Counted from the stretch's first letter, positions 36,802 to 47,046 are shown. The stretch is DNA of 64,000 nucleotides from Bradyrhizobium sp. CCGUVB4N (GCF_024199945.1 NZ_JANADP010000001.1:1-64000); one strand, 5' to 3'. Numbers and translations are program-made. Notes: generated by a model not told the origin, from the sequence alone.

Positions 36802-38487
36802 CTACGCCGCCTGCCCGATGCTCGCGGCTTCCTCGGCCGCCTTGCGCATGCTCGCCGACATTTCCTGGGTGACCGTGCTCTGCTCCTCGACGGCGGCGGC
36901 CGTTGACGAGACATATTCGCTGACGCCCTGGATCGCGCTCTTGATCGCATCCAGCGCCCCGACGACGTCGACCGAGATGCCGTTGAGATTGCCGATCTCC
37001 TGCTCGATCCGGTCAGCCGCCTGCTTGGCCTGATTGGCGAGGTTCTTCACCTCGGATGCGACCACCGCGAAGCCACGACCGGCCTCGCCCGCACGCGCGG
37101 ATTCGATCGTCGCATTGAGCGCCAGCAGATTGATCTGGCCGGTGATGTTGCCGATCAGCTGCACGATCATGCTCATCGACTCCGCCGCCTGCGTCAGCCG
37201 CTGCGCCTGCTGATCCGCCGCCTCGACCCGATCGACCGCGGTCGACGCGGTCTCGCGCGAACGCGTCATCGCTTCGGCGATCTCGCGCACCGAGGCATTC
37301 AGTTCCTCGGCCCCGGCGGCGACCGATTCCATCATGTCGCGCACCTTCTCGCTGCGCTTGCGCGCGATCACCTGCGCGGTCGTGTCGGAGGCGTATTTCA
37401 CGACCTTGAACGGCTTGCCGTTGAGATCGCGGATCGGATTGTAAGAGGCCTGGATCCACACCTGCCGGCCGCCCTTGCCGACGCGCTGATATTCGCCGGA
37501 CTGGAATTCACCGGCGTTCAGCCTGGCCCAGAAGGCGCGATAGGCGTCGCTGTCGCGCTCGCTGGAGTCCACGAACATGCTGTGATGCTTGCCGACGATC
37601 TCGGAGAGCCCATAGCCGAGCGCGCCGAGGAAGTTTTCGTTCGCGGTCAAAACCTTGCCGTCCATGTCGAACTCGATCACGGCCTGCGACTTGCCGATCG
37701 CCTCGATCTGGCCGGCGAAATTCGCGTTCGACAGCTTCTGCGCACTGACGTCGGTGGCGAACTTCACCACCTTGAACGGCTTGCCGGCGTCATCGAGGAT
37801 CGGATTGTAGGACGCGAGGATCCAGACCTCCTTGCCGCCCTTGCCGAAGCGCTTGTATTCGCCGGCCTGGAATTCGCCGCGGCCAAGCCTTGCCCAGAAC
37901 TCCCGATAGGCCGCGCTGTCGCGCTCGCCTGCGGCCACGAACAACTTGTGATGTTGGCCCTGGATCTCCTCGAGCCGGTAGCCGACGGTATCCAGGAAAT
38001 TGTCGTTGGCGGTGATGATGGTGCCGTCGAGATTGAACTCGATCACGGCCTGAGCCCGGCCGATCGCGGAGATCTTTCCGGCATCCTCGAGGCTGCGAAA
38101 CTTGCGCGCGGTGATGTCGGTCGCGAACTTGACGACCTTCACCGGCTTACCGGCCTCGTCGATGATCGGATTGTAGGACGCCTGGATCCAGATCTCGCGG
38201 CCGCCCTTGCCGAGCCGCTTGTATTCGGCGGACTGATATTCGCCGCGGCCGAGGCGGGCCCAGAACTCGCGATAGGCCGGGCTGCCGCGCTCTTCCGGCA
38301 CGACGAACATGCCGTGGTGCTTGCCCGCAATCTCGTCGAGCCGGTAGCCCATGGCGTCGAGGAAATTCTGGTTGGCCGTGAGGATGGTGCCGTCGAGATT
38401 GAATTCGATGACCGCTTGCGACTTCCCAAGTGCAATGACCTGCGCCAAAGCCTCCCTAGCCGAAGAACCGCTTCGCCAAAAAGACAT
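36802..38487 (-). CDS. Soluble chemoreceptor with three tandem PAS domains
   Basis: A methyl-accepting chemotaxis-type protein of 561 residues with no membrane segment. Three near-identical PAS units start at about residues 20, 143 and 264, with a period of about 122 residues; each has QAVIEF, DG, TAN.NFL, GY, HH, AYR.FWARL, GEYxR.GKGG and W-ASYNPI, ending in KVVKFATD. A short signalling domain follows, with the conserved tip ([23 protein letters not shown] about 455-477). It ends in [12 protein letters not shown] without a CheR-binding pentapeptide. ATG 38487 has GAAAGG 7 bases upstream. The gene breaks the nifU-tsaB order seen in relatives. Confidence 0.92.
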   Translation of the reverse strand: MSFWRSGSSAREALAQVIALGKSQAVIEFNLDGTILTANQNFLDAMGYRLDEIAGKHHGMFVVPEERGSPAYREFWARLGRGEYQSAEYKRLGKGGREIWIQASYNPIIDEAGKPVKVVKFATDITARKFRSLEDAGKISAIGRAQAVIEFNLDGTIITANDNFLDTVGYRLEEIQGQHHKLFVAAGERDSAAYREFWARLGRGEFQAGEYKRFGKGGKEVWILASYNPILDDAGKPFKVVKFATDVSAQKLSNANFAGQIEAIGKSQAVIEFDMDGKVLTANENFLGALGYGLSEIVGKHHSMFVDSSERDSDAYRAFWARLNAGEFQSGEYQRVGKGGRQVWIQASYNPIRDLNGKPFKVVKYASDTTAQVIARKRSEKVRDMMESVAAGAEELNASVREIAEAMTRSRETASTAVDRVEAADQQAQRLTQAAESMSMIVQLIGNITGQINLLALNATIESARAGEAGRGFAVVASEVKNLANQAKQAADRIEQEIGNLNGISVDVVGALDAIKSAIQGVSEYVSSTAAAVEEQSTVTQEMSASMRKAAEEAASIGQAA

Positions 38488-38793
38488 AAATGAACCTTTC
38501 AAAATGACCGAAACGGGCGCGGCTTGATCTGCCGAAACGCCCCGTCCGAGTCGTCGTTGACTCGCTCTCCCGCTCGTTGACGGTGTCACCGGTTTGCTAA
38601 TGATTGATTAAAATGGCAATATTTCAAATACTTAGCTATCCGGGAGGTTGCAAATCGATGCACCCGCATCAAAAATGGGGCGCGAAAATCCTGCCAGCTC
38701 CCGTACACGTAGAATTACGGGGATGATCGTGCGCCTGTCGAGAAATCAAACTTGGACTGGTTCGACCGCGGCGGGACCGACTAAGCTGATTCG

Positions 38794-39489
38794 ATGCTGA
38801 TCCTTGCCATCGATACCGCGCTGGAGGCGTGCGCGGCCGCCGTTCTCGACACCGACGCCGGCGAGCTCCTCGCGCAGGAGCAACAGCTCATGAAGCGCGG
38901 CCATGCCGAGGCGCTGATGCCGATGATCGCGCGCGTGATGCAGTCGGCCGATCTCGCATTCACGGCGCTCGACCGCATCGCGGTGACGGTCGGCCCCGGC
39001 AGCTTCACCGGCTTGCGCGTCGGCATTTCGGCGGCCCGCGGTCTTGCGCTCGCGGCCAAGCGGCCGGCCGTTGGCCTCACGACCCTCTCGGCCTATGCGG
39101 CCGCCATTGTCGGCCAGAGCGGCGTGGTGCCGGTGATTTCGGCAGTCGATGCGCGGCATGATCACGTCTATTTCCAGATCGTCGCCGGCGACGGCAGTCT
39201 GCTGGTACCGCCGGCCGTCGCTTCCATCGACGAGGCGATCGCGGCCTCGCAATTCGGCGCGCCGCATCTGGTCGGCAATGCCGCAAGGATTCTCGCCGAG
39301 CGCTGGCCGCAGGATATGCCACAACCTGTTTCGGTCGACGCGCAGCCCGCGCCTGACATCAGCTGGGTCGCCTGGCTCGGCGCTGCGGCAAATCCCGACA
39401 CCAATCCGGCGCGACCGTTTTATCTGAAGGCACCCGATGCAAAGCCGGCGGCCCAGCCGCTGTTCGCAGCTCAAGCCGCAACGTCATGA
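38794..39489 (+). CDS. tsaB: tRNA threonylcarbamoyladenosine biosynthesis protein TsaB
   Basis: Non-catalytic partner of TsaD in forming t6A37 on ANN-decoding tRNAs. The 231-residue ASKHA-fold protein has MLILAIDTALEACAAAVLD, AVTVGPGSFTGLRVGISAARGLALA and VISAVDARHDHVYFQ, all family-typical. The last four bases overlap the start of rimI (ATGA), a linkage common in bacteria. Divergent from the chemoreceptor gene; the 306-base gap between start codons holds no gene that I see. Confidence 0.94.
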   Translation: MLILAIDTALEACAAAVLDTDAGELLAQEQQLMKRGHAEALMPMIARVMQSADLAFTALDRIAVTVGPGSFTGLRVGISAARGLALAAKRPAVGLTTLSAYAAAIVGQSGVVPVISAVDARHDHVYFQIVAGDGSLLVPPAVASIDEAIAASQFGAPHLVGNAARILAERWPQDMPQPVSVDAQPAPDISWVAWLGAAANPDTNPARPFYLKAPDAKPAAQPLFAAQAATS

Positions 39490-39971
39490 TAAGATGGTTT
39501 TCGGAATGGTGGCGCGGCGGCACCGCCGCCGTCGAACCCGCGTCGGCGCGCGACGCGGCGCGGCTGGCACAGCTCCACGGCGCCTCCTTCGCGCACGGCT
39601 GGGGCGAAACCGAGTTCGAGACGATGCTCACCGAGCGCAACACCCTCGTCCACCGCTTGCGGCTCGGTCGCAAGACGATCGGCTTTGCGGTGTCGCGGAT
39701 CGGCGCGGACGAAGCCGAAATCCTCTCGGTCGCGGTCGACCAGTCCCATCGCGGCCGCGGCCTTTCCCGCACGCTGCTGATGACCCATCTCGGGCACCTC
39801 GCGGGGCGCGGCGTGCGCACGATATTTCTGGAGGTCGAGGAGAACAATCAGCCGGCACGACGGCTCTATGACGGAGGCGGATTCGTGGTGGTCGGGCGCC
39901 GCGAACGCTACTATAAGCAGGCCAACGGGGAACAATTGAACGCACTTCTGATGCGGCGTGACTTGTCGTAA
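39486..39971 (+). CDS. rimI: Ribosomal protein S18 alanine N-acetyltransferase RimI
   Basis: GNAT enzyme that acetylates the N-terminal alanine of ribosomal protein S18. The 161-residue protein shows ILSVAVDQSHRGRGLSRTLLMTHL, with RGRGLS as acetyl-CoA binding motif, and IFLEVEENNQPARRLYDGGGFVVVGRRERYY, the typical RimI C-terminal signature. ATG 39486 overlaps the tsaB stop, implying coupled translation. The Fur family gene follows. Confidence 0.92.
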   Translation: MIRWFSEWWRGGTAAVEPASARDAARLAQLHGASFAHGWGETEFETMLTERNTLVHRLRLGRKTIGFAVSRIGADEAEILSVAVDQSHRGRGLSRTLLMTHLGHLAGRGVRTIFLEVEENNQPARRLYDGGGFVVVGRRERYYKQANGEQLNALLMRRDLS

Positions 39972-40009
39972 TATTGATGGCAGAAAGCGCCCCCTCAGGC
40001 GGACACAAT

Positions 40010-40465
40010 ATGACTGGACTCAAACCTTCTTCCGCATCCAAGGCGACCGGCATCGAGGCGCGCTGTGCCGCCACCGGCATGCGCATGACCGAGCAGCGCC
40101 GCGTCATCGCGCGCGTGCTTGCTGAAGCGGTCGATCACCCCGATGTCGAGGAATTGTATCGGCGCTGTGTCGCGGTCGACGACAAGATCTCGATCTCGAC
40201 CGTCTATCGCACCGTCAAATTGTTCGAGGATGCCGGCATCATCGAGCGTCACGATTTCCGCGAGGGCCGCGCGCGCTACGAGACGATGCGCGACAGCCAT
40301 CACGACCACCTCATCAATCTGCGCGACGGCAAGGTGATCGAGTTCACCTCCGAGGAGATCGAGAAGCTTCAGGCGGAGATCGCCCGCAAGCTCGGCTACA
40401 AGCTGGTCGATCACCGGCTCGAGCTCTATTGCGTTCCGCTCGACGACGACAAGCCGACGTCTTAA
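40010..40465 (+). CDS. fur: Fur family metal-responsive regulator (Fur/Mur)
   Basis: DNA-binding repressor of the Fur family; in alphaproteobacteria the ortholog at this locus often responds to manganese (Mur) as well as iron. The 151-residue protein has the winged-helix part (GMRMTEQRRVIARVLAEA, ISISTVYRTVKLFEDAGII) and the metal-binding HHDHLINLRDGKVIEF region. It lacks the HxH/haem motif of Irr. ATG 40010 is preferred, with AGGCGG 7 bases upstream; ATG 39977 is possible and adds 11 residues. tsaB-rimI-fur is a compact operon, with the HAD gene 5 bases after. Confidence 0.88.
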   Translation: MTGLKPSSASKATGIEARCAATGMRMTEQRRVIARVLAEAVDHPDVEELYRRCVAVDDKISISTVYRTVKLFEDAGIIERHDFREGRARYETMRDSHHDHLINLRDGKVIEFTSEEIEKLQAEIARKLGYKLVDHRLELYCVPLDDDKPTS

Positions 40466-40470
40466 GTCTC

Positions 40471-41149
40471 GTGGCGATAGACCTCATCATCTTCGATTGC
40501 GACGGCGTGCTCGTGGACAGCGAGGTAATCTCCTGTCGCGCGCATGCGAATGTGCTGACCCGGCACGGCTATCCGATCACGGCGGAGCAAGTGTCCGCGC
40601 GCTTCCTCGGCCGCGCCACGAAACAGGCCAATCTCGAGATCGAGACCGAGCTCGGCCGCAAGCTGCCCGAGGCCTATCACGACGAGCTGCAGGACGAGCT
40701 GTTTCGCGCATTCGAAGCCGACCTCGAAGCGATCCGCGGCATCCACGACGTGCTCGACGTCGTGACGCAACGTGTCTGCGTTGCCTCGAGCGGCACGCAT
40801 CCGCGCATGCAAGTGAGCCTCGGAAGCACGGGGCTCTATGAACGCCTCGCGCCGAACATCTTCTCGTCCTCGCAGGTGACAAACGGCAAGCCCGCACCGG
40901 ACCTGTTCCTGTTTGCTGCGAAGGAAATGGGCGTGCCGCCCGAGCGCTGTGTCGTGATCGAGGACAGCCTTGCCGGCATCGCCGGCGCGCGCGGCCGGAA
41001 TGAAAGTATTCGGCTTTTACGGTGGCAGCCATTGCGGGGCCGGCCATGCCGAGACCCTGCGCCAGGCCGGTGCCGACCTGACCTTCTCGGACATGCATCA
41101 ATTGCCTGAGCTGGTCCGGCGGGTCGCAGCCGACGCCCTGACGGGCTGA
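40471..41149 (+). pseudogene. HAD superfamily hydrolase, frameshifted in a GC tract
   Basis: A phosphoglycolate phosphatase-like HAD phosphatase. The first frame from GTG 40471 gives the catalytic DCDGVLVDSE, SSGTHPRM, and NGKPAPDLFLFAAKEMGVPPERCVVIEDSLAGIAGA. After the tract GCGCGCGCG at 40985-40993 the frame is lost. The remaining expected protein, AAGMKVFGFYGGSHCGAGHAETLRQ and onward, continues in another frame to TGA 41147-41149. Two extra bases in the tract would restore a 226-residue protein, the usual length. Only about 50 C-terminal residues are affected, so partial function is possible. It may be a sequencing error, a mutation or slippage. Confidence 0.85.
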
Positions 41150-41287
41150 ATCCGGCACCAAACCTCTCGATTCCGCCCTTCGCGGCTGCCTCGCCCCCAG
41201 GAACGCTGCTTTTCGGCCCCCGATCGCTGGATTTTCAGCCCCTCAGCCTATATTTGAGGGCCGTCCTCCACCTCAATTCCGGGTTCC

Positions 41288-42685
41288 ATGACGCCGCCGC
41301 GCAAGCTGCACATCAAATCATATGGTTGCCAGATGAACGTCTACGATGCCCAGCGCATGGTGGACACGCTGGCTCCGGAAGGATTCGTGGAGACGGCCAA
41401 CGCCGAGGACGCCGACCTCGTCATCCTCAACACCTGCCACATCCGCGAGAAGGCCTCCGAAAAGGTCTATTCCGAGCTCGGCCGGTTGCGCGTCGCCAAG
41501 GACGAGGCCGCGCGCGAGGGCCGCACCATGCAGATCGCGGTGGCAGGCTGCGTCGCGCAGGCTGAAGGCGAGGAGATCGTACGTCGCGCGCCCACGGTCG
41601 ACGTCGTGGTCGGTCCGCAGAGCTATCATCATTTGCCCGAGCTGTTGAAGCGCGCCGGTCATGAAGGCCGCGCGATCGAGACCGAGTTTCCGGCGGCCGA
41701 CAAATTCGGCTTCCTCGCCCAGCCCAGGCCCGATGCGATTCGCGCACGCGGCATTTCCGCTTTCGTCACGGTGCAGGAAGGCTGCGACAAGTTTTGCACG
41801 TTCTGCGTCGTGCCCTACACGCGGGGCTCGGAAGTCTCGCGCCCCGTGACGAAGATCGTCGACGACGTGAAGCGCCTCGCCGACAATGGCGTGCGCGAGC
41901 TCACGCTGATCGGCCAGAACGTCAACGCCTATCACGGCGACGGACCGGACGGAAAAAGCTGGGGACTCGGCCAATTGCTGGAGCGCCTGGCGCAGATCCC
42001 CGGCGTCGCGCGGTTGCGCTACTCGACCAGCCACCCCCGCGACGTCGACGACGGCCTGATTGCGGCCCATCGCGATCTCGATGCGCTGATGCCGTTCGTG
42101 CACCTGCCGGTGCAGTCGGGCTCGGACCGGATCCTGGCCGCCATGAACCGGAAACATACCGCCGATGATTATCGGCGTGTCATCGACCGTTTCCGGTCGG
42201 CGCGCCAAGACATTGCTTTTTCATCAGATTTTATCGTCGGCTTCCCCGGCGAGAGCGAGCAAGATTTTCTCGCCACACTCGCGCTTGTCACGCAAATCGG
42301 CTACGCTGCGGCATATTCGTTCAAATACTCCGCCCGGCCGGGAACGCCGGCCGCGGATATGCAGGAGACGGTGTCCCCCGCCGAGATGGACCAGCGATTG
42401 GAGCGGCTCCAGGAATTGATCGACAGCCAGCAATCGGCCTTCAACAAGGCTGCGATTGGCTCAACGGTCGACGTGCTGTTCGAACGTCCGGCGCGCAAGG
42501 ACGGCCAGATCGTCGGCCGCACCGCCTTCCTTCAGCCTGCTCATGTGATGGCCTCGCCCGACATCATCGGACAGATCCTTCCGGTGCGAATCGACAGCCT
42601 CGAGCGCTACAGTTTCCTCGGCGAGCTCGCGACGCCACGCAGTGCGCGCGAGCCCGCTTTATCATCCATCGCCACCGGAGCCTGA
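41288..42685 (+). CDS. miaB: tRNA-2-methylthio-N6-dimethylallyladenosine synthase MiaB
   Basis: Radical SAM methylthiotransferase that adds the 2-methylthio group to i6A37 in tRNA. The 465-residue protein has the N-terminal UPF0004 domain with [23 protein letters not shown] and AGCVAQAEG supplying three cluster Cys, the radical SAM CxxxCxxC in [18 protein letters not shown], and a C-terminal TRAM domain. Next to phoH, ybeY and corC as in many bacteria. ATG 41288 follows TCCGGGTTCC, a weak site. Confidence 0.96.
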   Translation: MTPPRKLHIKSYGCQMNVYDAQRMVDTLAPEGFVETANAEDADLVILNTCHIREKASEKVYSELGRLRVAKDEAAREGRTMQIAVAGCVAQAEGEEIVRRAPTVDVVVGPQSYHHLPELLKRAGHEGRAIETEFPAADKFGFLAQPRPDAIRARGISAFVTVQEGCDKFCTFCVVPYTRGSEVSRPVTKIVDDVKRLADNGVRELTLIGQNVNAYHGDGPDGKSWGLGQLLERLAQIPGVARLRYSTSHPRDVDDGLIAAHRDLDALMPFVHLPVQSGSDRILAAMNRKHTADDYRRVIDRFRSARQDIAFSSDFIVGFPGESEQDFLATLALVTQIGYAAAYSFKYSARPGTPAADMQETVSPAEMDQRLERLQELIDSQQSAFNKAAIGSTVDVLFERPARKDGQIVGRTAFLQPAHVMASPDIIGQILPVRIDSLERYSFLGELATPRSAREPALSSIATGA

Positions 42686-42689
42686 ACCC

Positions 42690-43745
42690 TTGCCCAAAAG
42701 CGCATCGGATTCGTCTTCTATCGCTCCCAGCCGCAAATTTGACCGCGACATGCAAGTTCCGCCCGAGACCCAGGTCGTCATCGACTTCGACGACAACCGC
42801 GCCGCATCCGCGCTGGTCGGCCCTTATGGCCAGAACCTGGCGCAGATCGAACGGCGGCTCGGCGTCGTGGTGGACTCCAAGGGCAACCACATCACCATCG
42901 GCGGCACCCGCGACGGTTGCGACGCGGCGCGCCGCGTGCTGGAGACGCTCTACGCGCACGCCGTGAAGGGGCAGGATGTCGACCAGGGCGAGGTCGAAGG
43001 CGCGATCCGCGCCGTCATCGCCCAGGGCTCCCTGTTCGAGTTCGACGCCAAGTCCGCGAAGTCGGCCTTCGACAGCATCAATCTGCGCAAACGCCCGGTG
43101 CGCGCACGCACGGCCGCGCAGGACTCCTACATCCGCGCGCTGAAGCGCCATGAGCTCGTGTTCGGCATCGGCCCCGCCGGCACCGGCAAGACCTGGCTTG
43201 CGGTCGCCCATGCCGCGCAATTGTTCGAGCGCAAGGAGGTCGACAAGATCATCCTGTCGCGTCCGGCGGTCGAAGCCGGCGAGCGGCTCGGCTTCCTGCC
43301 CGGCGACCTTCGCGAGAAGGTCGATCCCTATCTGCGCCCGATCTACGACGCGCTTTATGACCTGATGGATGCGCGCATCGTCGAGCGCGCACTGCAGACC
43401 GGCGAGATCGAGATCGCGCCGCTCGCCTTCATGCGCGGCCGCACGCTGACCAACGCCGCGATCATCCTCGACGAGGCGCAGAACACGACGTCGATGCAGA
43501 TGAAGATGTTCCTGACCCGTCTTGGCGAGAACAGCCGCATGATCGTGACAGGCGATCCCTCGCAGATCGATTTGCCGAACGGCCAGACCTCGGGTCTGGC
43601 CGAGGCGACGCGCCTGCTCGATGGCGTCGAAGGCATTGCGCAAGTTCATTTCAAAGCCGAGGACGTGATCCGCCACGAGCTCGTGGCGCGGATCGTCTCT
43701 GCCTATGAAGGGCAGCCGCAGCGGCCGGCCGCCGGTAAATCCTGA
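42690..43745 (+). CDS. phoH: PhoH-like ATPase
   Basis: Cytoplasmic P-loop ATPase of the PhoH family, linked to RNA metabolism. The 351-residue protein has Walker A GIGPAGTGKTWLAVAHA, SRPAVEAGERLGFLPGD, and Walker B IILDEAQNTTSMQMKMFLTRLG with GDPSQIDLP after it. The N-terminal part (42-130) resembles a KH-like region. TTG 42690 is proposed, with GGAG at 42677-42680; ATG 42750 is an alternative start at residue 21. It lies 4 bases after miaB, and ybeY is next. Confidence 0.9.
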   Translation: MPKSASDSSSIAPSRKFDRDMQVPPETQVVIDFDDNRAASALVGPYGQNLAQIERRLGVVVDSKGNHITIGGTRDGCDAARRVLETLYAHAVKGQDVDQGEVEGAIRAVIAQGSLFEFDAKSAKSAFDSINLRKRPVRARTAAQDSYIRALKRHELVFGIGPAGTGKTWLAVAHAAQLFERKEVDKIILSRPAVEAGERLGFLPGDLREKVDPYLRPIYDALYDLMDARIVERALQTGEIEIAPLAFMRGRTLTNAAIILDEAQNTTSMQMKMFLTRLGENSRMIVTGDPSQIDLPNGQTSGLAEATRLLDGVEGIAQVHFKAEDVIRHELVARIVSAYEGQPQRPAAGKS

Positions 43746-43806
43746 CGGGACAACAGCCGGACCCGACGGGCGCGGACGAAGCGCCCTTTCGTTCCGAACA
43801 AAGACA

Positions 43807-44316
43807 ATGTCACATCCCAATCTTCCCATGACCGAGGTCCTCGTCGTCGCCGATTGCTGGCAAAGCGAGCCTGACGCCGAAGCCGTGATCCAGCGCGCCG
43901 TTGCGGCCGCCGCCGAATCCGTCGACGAAGACGTTGCCGACGCGGAAGTGGCTGTGATGCTGACCGATGATGCCGGCATCCGCACGCTGAACAGCAACTG
44001 GCGCGGCATGGACAAGCCGACCAACGTGCTGTCGTTCCCCGCGCTCCAGCCGGAGGGCGAGTGGAAGCCGGGCGATGCGCCGCGCATGCTCGGCGACATC
44101 GCGATCGCCTACGAGACCATGCGGCGCGAGGCGGACGAGGAACACAAGCCGTTCGATCATCATTTGAGCCATCTCGCGGTGCATGGTTTCCTGCATCTGA
44201 TCGGCTACGATCACGAGAACGACGACGACGCTGAAGAGATGGAAGCGCTCGAAACCGAGATCCTGGCTCACCTCGGCATCCCCGATCCCTATGCAGACCG
44301 CGCGGGGACGCACTGA
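43807..44316 (+). CDS. ybeY: Endoribonuclease YbeY (rRNA maturation factor)
   Basis: Metal-dependent RNase used in 16S rRNA 3' end maturation and ribosome quality control. The 169-residue protein carries the H3 zinc motif HLAVHGFLHLIGYDHEND and the family pattern RTLNSNWRGMDKPTNVLSFP. ATG 43807 is used; ATG 43828 is a possible later start. It sits in the phoH-ybeY-corC-lnt series, with the corC-like gene starting 1 base after its stop. Confidence 0.94.
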   Translation: MSHPNLPMTEVLVVADCWQSEPDAEAVIQRAVAAAAESVDEDVADAEVAVMLTDDAGIRTLNSNWRGMDKPTNVLSFPALQPEGEWKPGDAPRMLGDIAIAYETMRREADEEHKPFDHHLSHLAVHGFLHLIGYDHENDDDAEEMEALETEILAHLGIPDPYADRAGTH

Positions 44317-44317
44317 G

Positions 44318-45436
44318 ATGCCGGATTCAGAGCCTACTCACGACAATCCGCGTAACACGGCCAATCTGCCGGCCGTGGTCGCGCCCGGCGAGGTGCTGCG
44401 TCCGACGGCGGACGGCTGGCTGCTGCGCGCCATCCGCACGCTGTTCGGCTGGAAGGCGGGATCGGTGCGCGACGATCTCCAGGTCGTGCTCGATGCGACC
44501 ACGCCCGACGACACCGGCTTCTCCGCGGTCGAGCGCACCATGCTGCGCAACATCCTCGGCCTGCACGAGCGCCGCATCGCCGACGTCATGGTGCATCGCG
44601 CCGACATCATCGCGGTGAAGCGCGACATCCCGCTCGGCGAATTGATGGACCGCTTCGAGAGCGCCGGCCACTCGCGCCTCGTGGTCTACAACGAGACGCT
44701 CGACGACCCCGTCGGCATCGTCCACATCCGCGACCTGCTCGCCTTCATGACCGTGCGTGCGCGCGTGTCGGAGGCCACCAAGACCAAGCGCAAGAAGCCG
44801 CTGCCGGCCGGACTCGATTTGCGCGCCGTCGATCTCGCATTGCCGCTGCACGACGCGCGCATCATCCGCAAGCTGCTCTATGTGCCGCCGTCGATGCGGG
44901 CGATCGACCTGCTCGCGCAGATGCAGGCGACGCGCGTTCACCTGGCGCTGGTCGTCGACGAATATGGCGGCAGCGACGGGCTGGTGTCGCTCGAGGATAT
45001 CGTCGAGCAGATCGTCGGCGAGATCGACGACGAGCATGACAGCGACGAGCCGCCGTCGATCGTGCGGTTGCCCGACAACGCCTTCATCGCCGATGCCCGC
45101 GCCAGCCTCGACGACGTGCGCACCGTGATCGGCGAGGACTTCGTCACCGGCGAGGCCGGCGAGGAAGTCGAGACGCTCGGCGGCTATCTCGTCAGCTTCG
45201 TCGGACGCCTGCCGGTGCGCGGCGAGGTGATCTCGGGCCCGGGCCATTACGAGGTCGAGGTGCTCGATGCCGATCCGCGCCGCGTCAAGCGGCTGCGCAT
45301 CTCGACGCGGAAGGAACGCCCCGCGCCCCGCACCCAGCGCGAGAGCCGCCGCCGCGAGGCCGCGCCCGAGAGCGGCCAGCCGCCGGCCAGCGACACGCCG
45401 ACCCCGCCGCCAGCCGACGGGACCGGCCCGCAGTGA
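44318..45436 (+). CDS. CBS-domain protein of the CorC/TlyC family
   Basis: A 372-residue cytosolic protein with two CBS domains (GLHERRIADVMVHRADIIAVKRDIPLGELMDRFESAGHSRLVVYNETLDDPVGIVHIRDLL and VPPSMRAIDLLAQMQATRVHLALVVDEYGGSDGLVSLEDIVEQIVGEIDDEHD) and a C-terminal CorC_HlyC domain (ETLGGYLVSFVGRLP). Family members are linked to magnesium and cobalt efflux. The Pro/Arg-rich tail of about 45 residues is low complexity. The stop overlaps the GTG start of lnt. Confidence 0.9.
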   Translation: MPDSEPTHDNPRNTANLPAVVAPGEVLRPTADGWLLRAIRTLFGWKAGSVRDDLQVVLDATTPDDTGFSAVERTMLRNILGLHERRIADVMVHRADIIAVKRDIPLGELMDRFESAGHSRLVVYNETLDDPVGIVHIRDLLAFMTVRARVSEATKTKRKKPLPAGLDLRAVDLALPLHDARIIRKLLYVPPSMRAIDLLAQMQATRVHLALVVDEYGGSDGLVSLEDIVEQIVGEIDDEHDSDEPPSIVRLPDNAFIADARASLDDVRTVIGEDFVTGEAGEEVETLGGYLVSFVGRLPVRGEVISGPGHYEVEVLDADPRRVKRLRISTRKERPAPRTQRESRRREAAPESGQPPASDTPTPPPADGTGPQ

Positions 45437-47046
45437 CGGCATTCCAACGACTTCGACAGATTGCGCTTGCCATCATCCTGACCTGGGGATGGAAGCGCGC
45501 GCTGCTGGCCATGGCGTGCGGTGCGCTGTCGGTGTTCGCGCTGGCCCCGTTCAATTTCTTTCCGGTGCTGTTCATCACCTTTCCCGTGATGGTCTGGCTG
45601 ATCGATGGCGCCGGGGCCGGGCGGTATGGCGGCGTCCCCGCCGCCGCGCTGACCGGCTACTGGTTCGGGCTCGGCTATTTCGTCCCCGGCCTCTACTGGA
45701 TCGGCATCGCCTTCTTCGTCGACGCCGACGTGTTCGCCTGGCTGACGCCGTTCGCCGTGCTGGGCCTGCCGGCCTATCTCTCCATTTTCACCGCGATCGG
45801 CTTCGCGCTGGCGCGCCTGCTCTGGACCAAGGATGCCACCCGCATTCTCGCGCTCGCGGCAAGCCTCACCGTCGGCGAATGGTTGCGCGGACACGTGCTC
45901 ACGGGCTTCCCCTGGAACGCGTTCGGTTATGCGCTGTCGGAGCCGCTGGCGCTGGCGCAGACCGCCTCGCTGATCGGCCAGTGGGGCATGACGTTCCTCA
46001 CGGTTGCGATCTTCGCGAGCCCTGCGGTGCTGATCGACCGCACACGCGATCGTCGCCTCGCCTGGCGCGTGCCGGCGGCGGCCGTTGCGCTGCTGGTCGT
46101 GATGGGAATCTTCGGCGCCATCCGCATGGCGCTGCATCCGACCACGATGGTTGCGGGTACCAAATTGCGCCTGATGCAACCGAACCTGCAGCAGGACCTG
46201 AAGTTCAACTACTCCGCCAAGGCGGAGGTCATGAAGAAATATCTCGCGCTGTCGGACCGCGCCTCCGGACCGCAATCAACCGGCGTGAGCGCGGCCACGA
46301 TTCTGATCTGGCCGGAATCCGCCTTTCCGTTCTTCCTGACCCGCGAAGCCGACGCGATGGCTGAGATCGCCGAGCTGCTGCCCAAGGGCACGGTGCTGAT
46401 CACCGGATCGGTTCGCGCCCCCGATGTGCCGCCGGGCACGCCGATCACGCGGGCCTACAATTCGATCTACGTGATCGATCACGACGGCAGCGTGCTCGCG
46501 GTCTACGACAAGCTGCACCTCGTTCCGTTCGGCGAATTCCTTCCCTACCAGGGTTTGATGGAGAAGCTCGGCTTCGAGCAACTGACGCGGATGCGCGGCG
46601 GCTTCATTCCCGGCACGGTGCGCCACGTGCTGCCGATACCGGGGGCACCGTCCGCGCTGCCGTCGATCTGCTACGAGGCGATTTTCCCCGGTGAAGTCGG
46701 GACGCGCGACGAGCGCCCGGGCTGGATGGTGAACCTCACCAATGACGGCTGGTTCGGCATCTCGACCGGTCCGTACCAACATCTGGAGCAGGCGCGGATG
46801 CGCGCCATCGAGCTCGGACTGCCGCTGGTCCGCTCCGCCAATACCGGCATCTCGGCCGTGGTCGATCCGGTGGGACGCACGGTGGCCAGCCTCGGTCTCG
46901 GTATCGAAGGCATTTTGGATGCAAGCCTGCCGACCGCAATCCCGCCCACCATCTATGCGAGAGTCGGTGACATCCCCGCAGCCATGCTCGTCGCGCTGGC
47001 TGTGATTTTGGCGGTGCGACGGCGTGTTGCCAAACGGCACCCCTGA
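45433..47046 (+). CDS. lnt: Apolipoprotein N-acyltransferase
   Basis: Adds the third acyl chain to the N-terminal Cys of lipoproteins at the outer face of the inner membrane. The 537-residue protein has about seven hydrophobic segments, then a nitrilase-fold domain. The catalytic triad is visible as Glu in IWPESAFPFF, Lys in YDKLHLVPFGEFLP and Cys in PSICYEAIFPGEV. GTG 45433 overlaps the corC-like stop, as is usual for coupled genes. A terminator follows at 47064-47091. The two predicted lipoproteins at 4116 and 7193 would be its substrates. Confidence 0.95.
   Translation: MTAFQRLRQIALAIILTWGWKRALLAMACGALSVFALAPFNFFPVLFITFPVMVWLIDGAGAGRYGGVPAAALTGYWFGLGYFVPGLYWIGIAFFVDADVFAWLTPFAVLGLPAYLSIFTAIGFALARLLWTKDATRILALAASLTVGEWLRGHVLTGFPWNAFGYALSEPLALAQTASLIGQWGMTFLTVAIFASPAVLIDRTRDRRLAWRVPAAAVALLVVMGIFGAIRMALHPTTMVAGTKLRLMQPNLQQDLKFNYSAKAEVMKKYLALSDRASGPQSTGVSAATILIWPESAFPFFLTREADAMAEIAELLPKGTVLITGSVRAPDVPPGTPITRAYNSIYVIDHDGSVLAVYDKLHLVPFGEFLPYQGLMEKLGFEQLTRMRGGFIPGTVRHVLPIPGAPSALPSICYEAIFPGEVGTRDERPGWMVNLTNDGWFGISTGPYQHLEQARMRAIELGLPLVRSANTGISAVVDPVGRTVASLGLGIEGILDASLPTAIPPTIYARVGDIPAAMLVALAVILAVRRRVAKRHP

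Noticed and set aside
38590..38793. tRNA or small RNA gene between the chemoreceptor and tsaB
   Set aside because: The region is relatively AT-rich but shows no cloverleaf, no terminator and no conserved motif that I can recognise.
40010..40465. Irr rather than Fur
   Set aside because: The N-terminal and metal-site patterns match Fur/Mur, there is no Irr-type haem motif, and the tsaB-rimI-fur position supports Fur/Mur.
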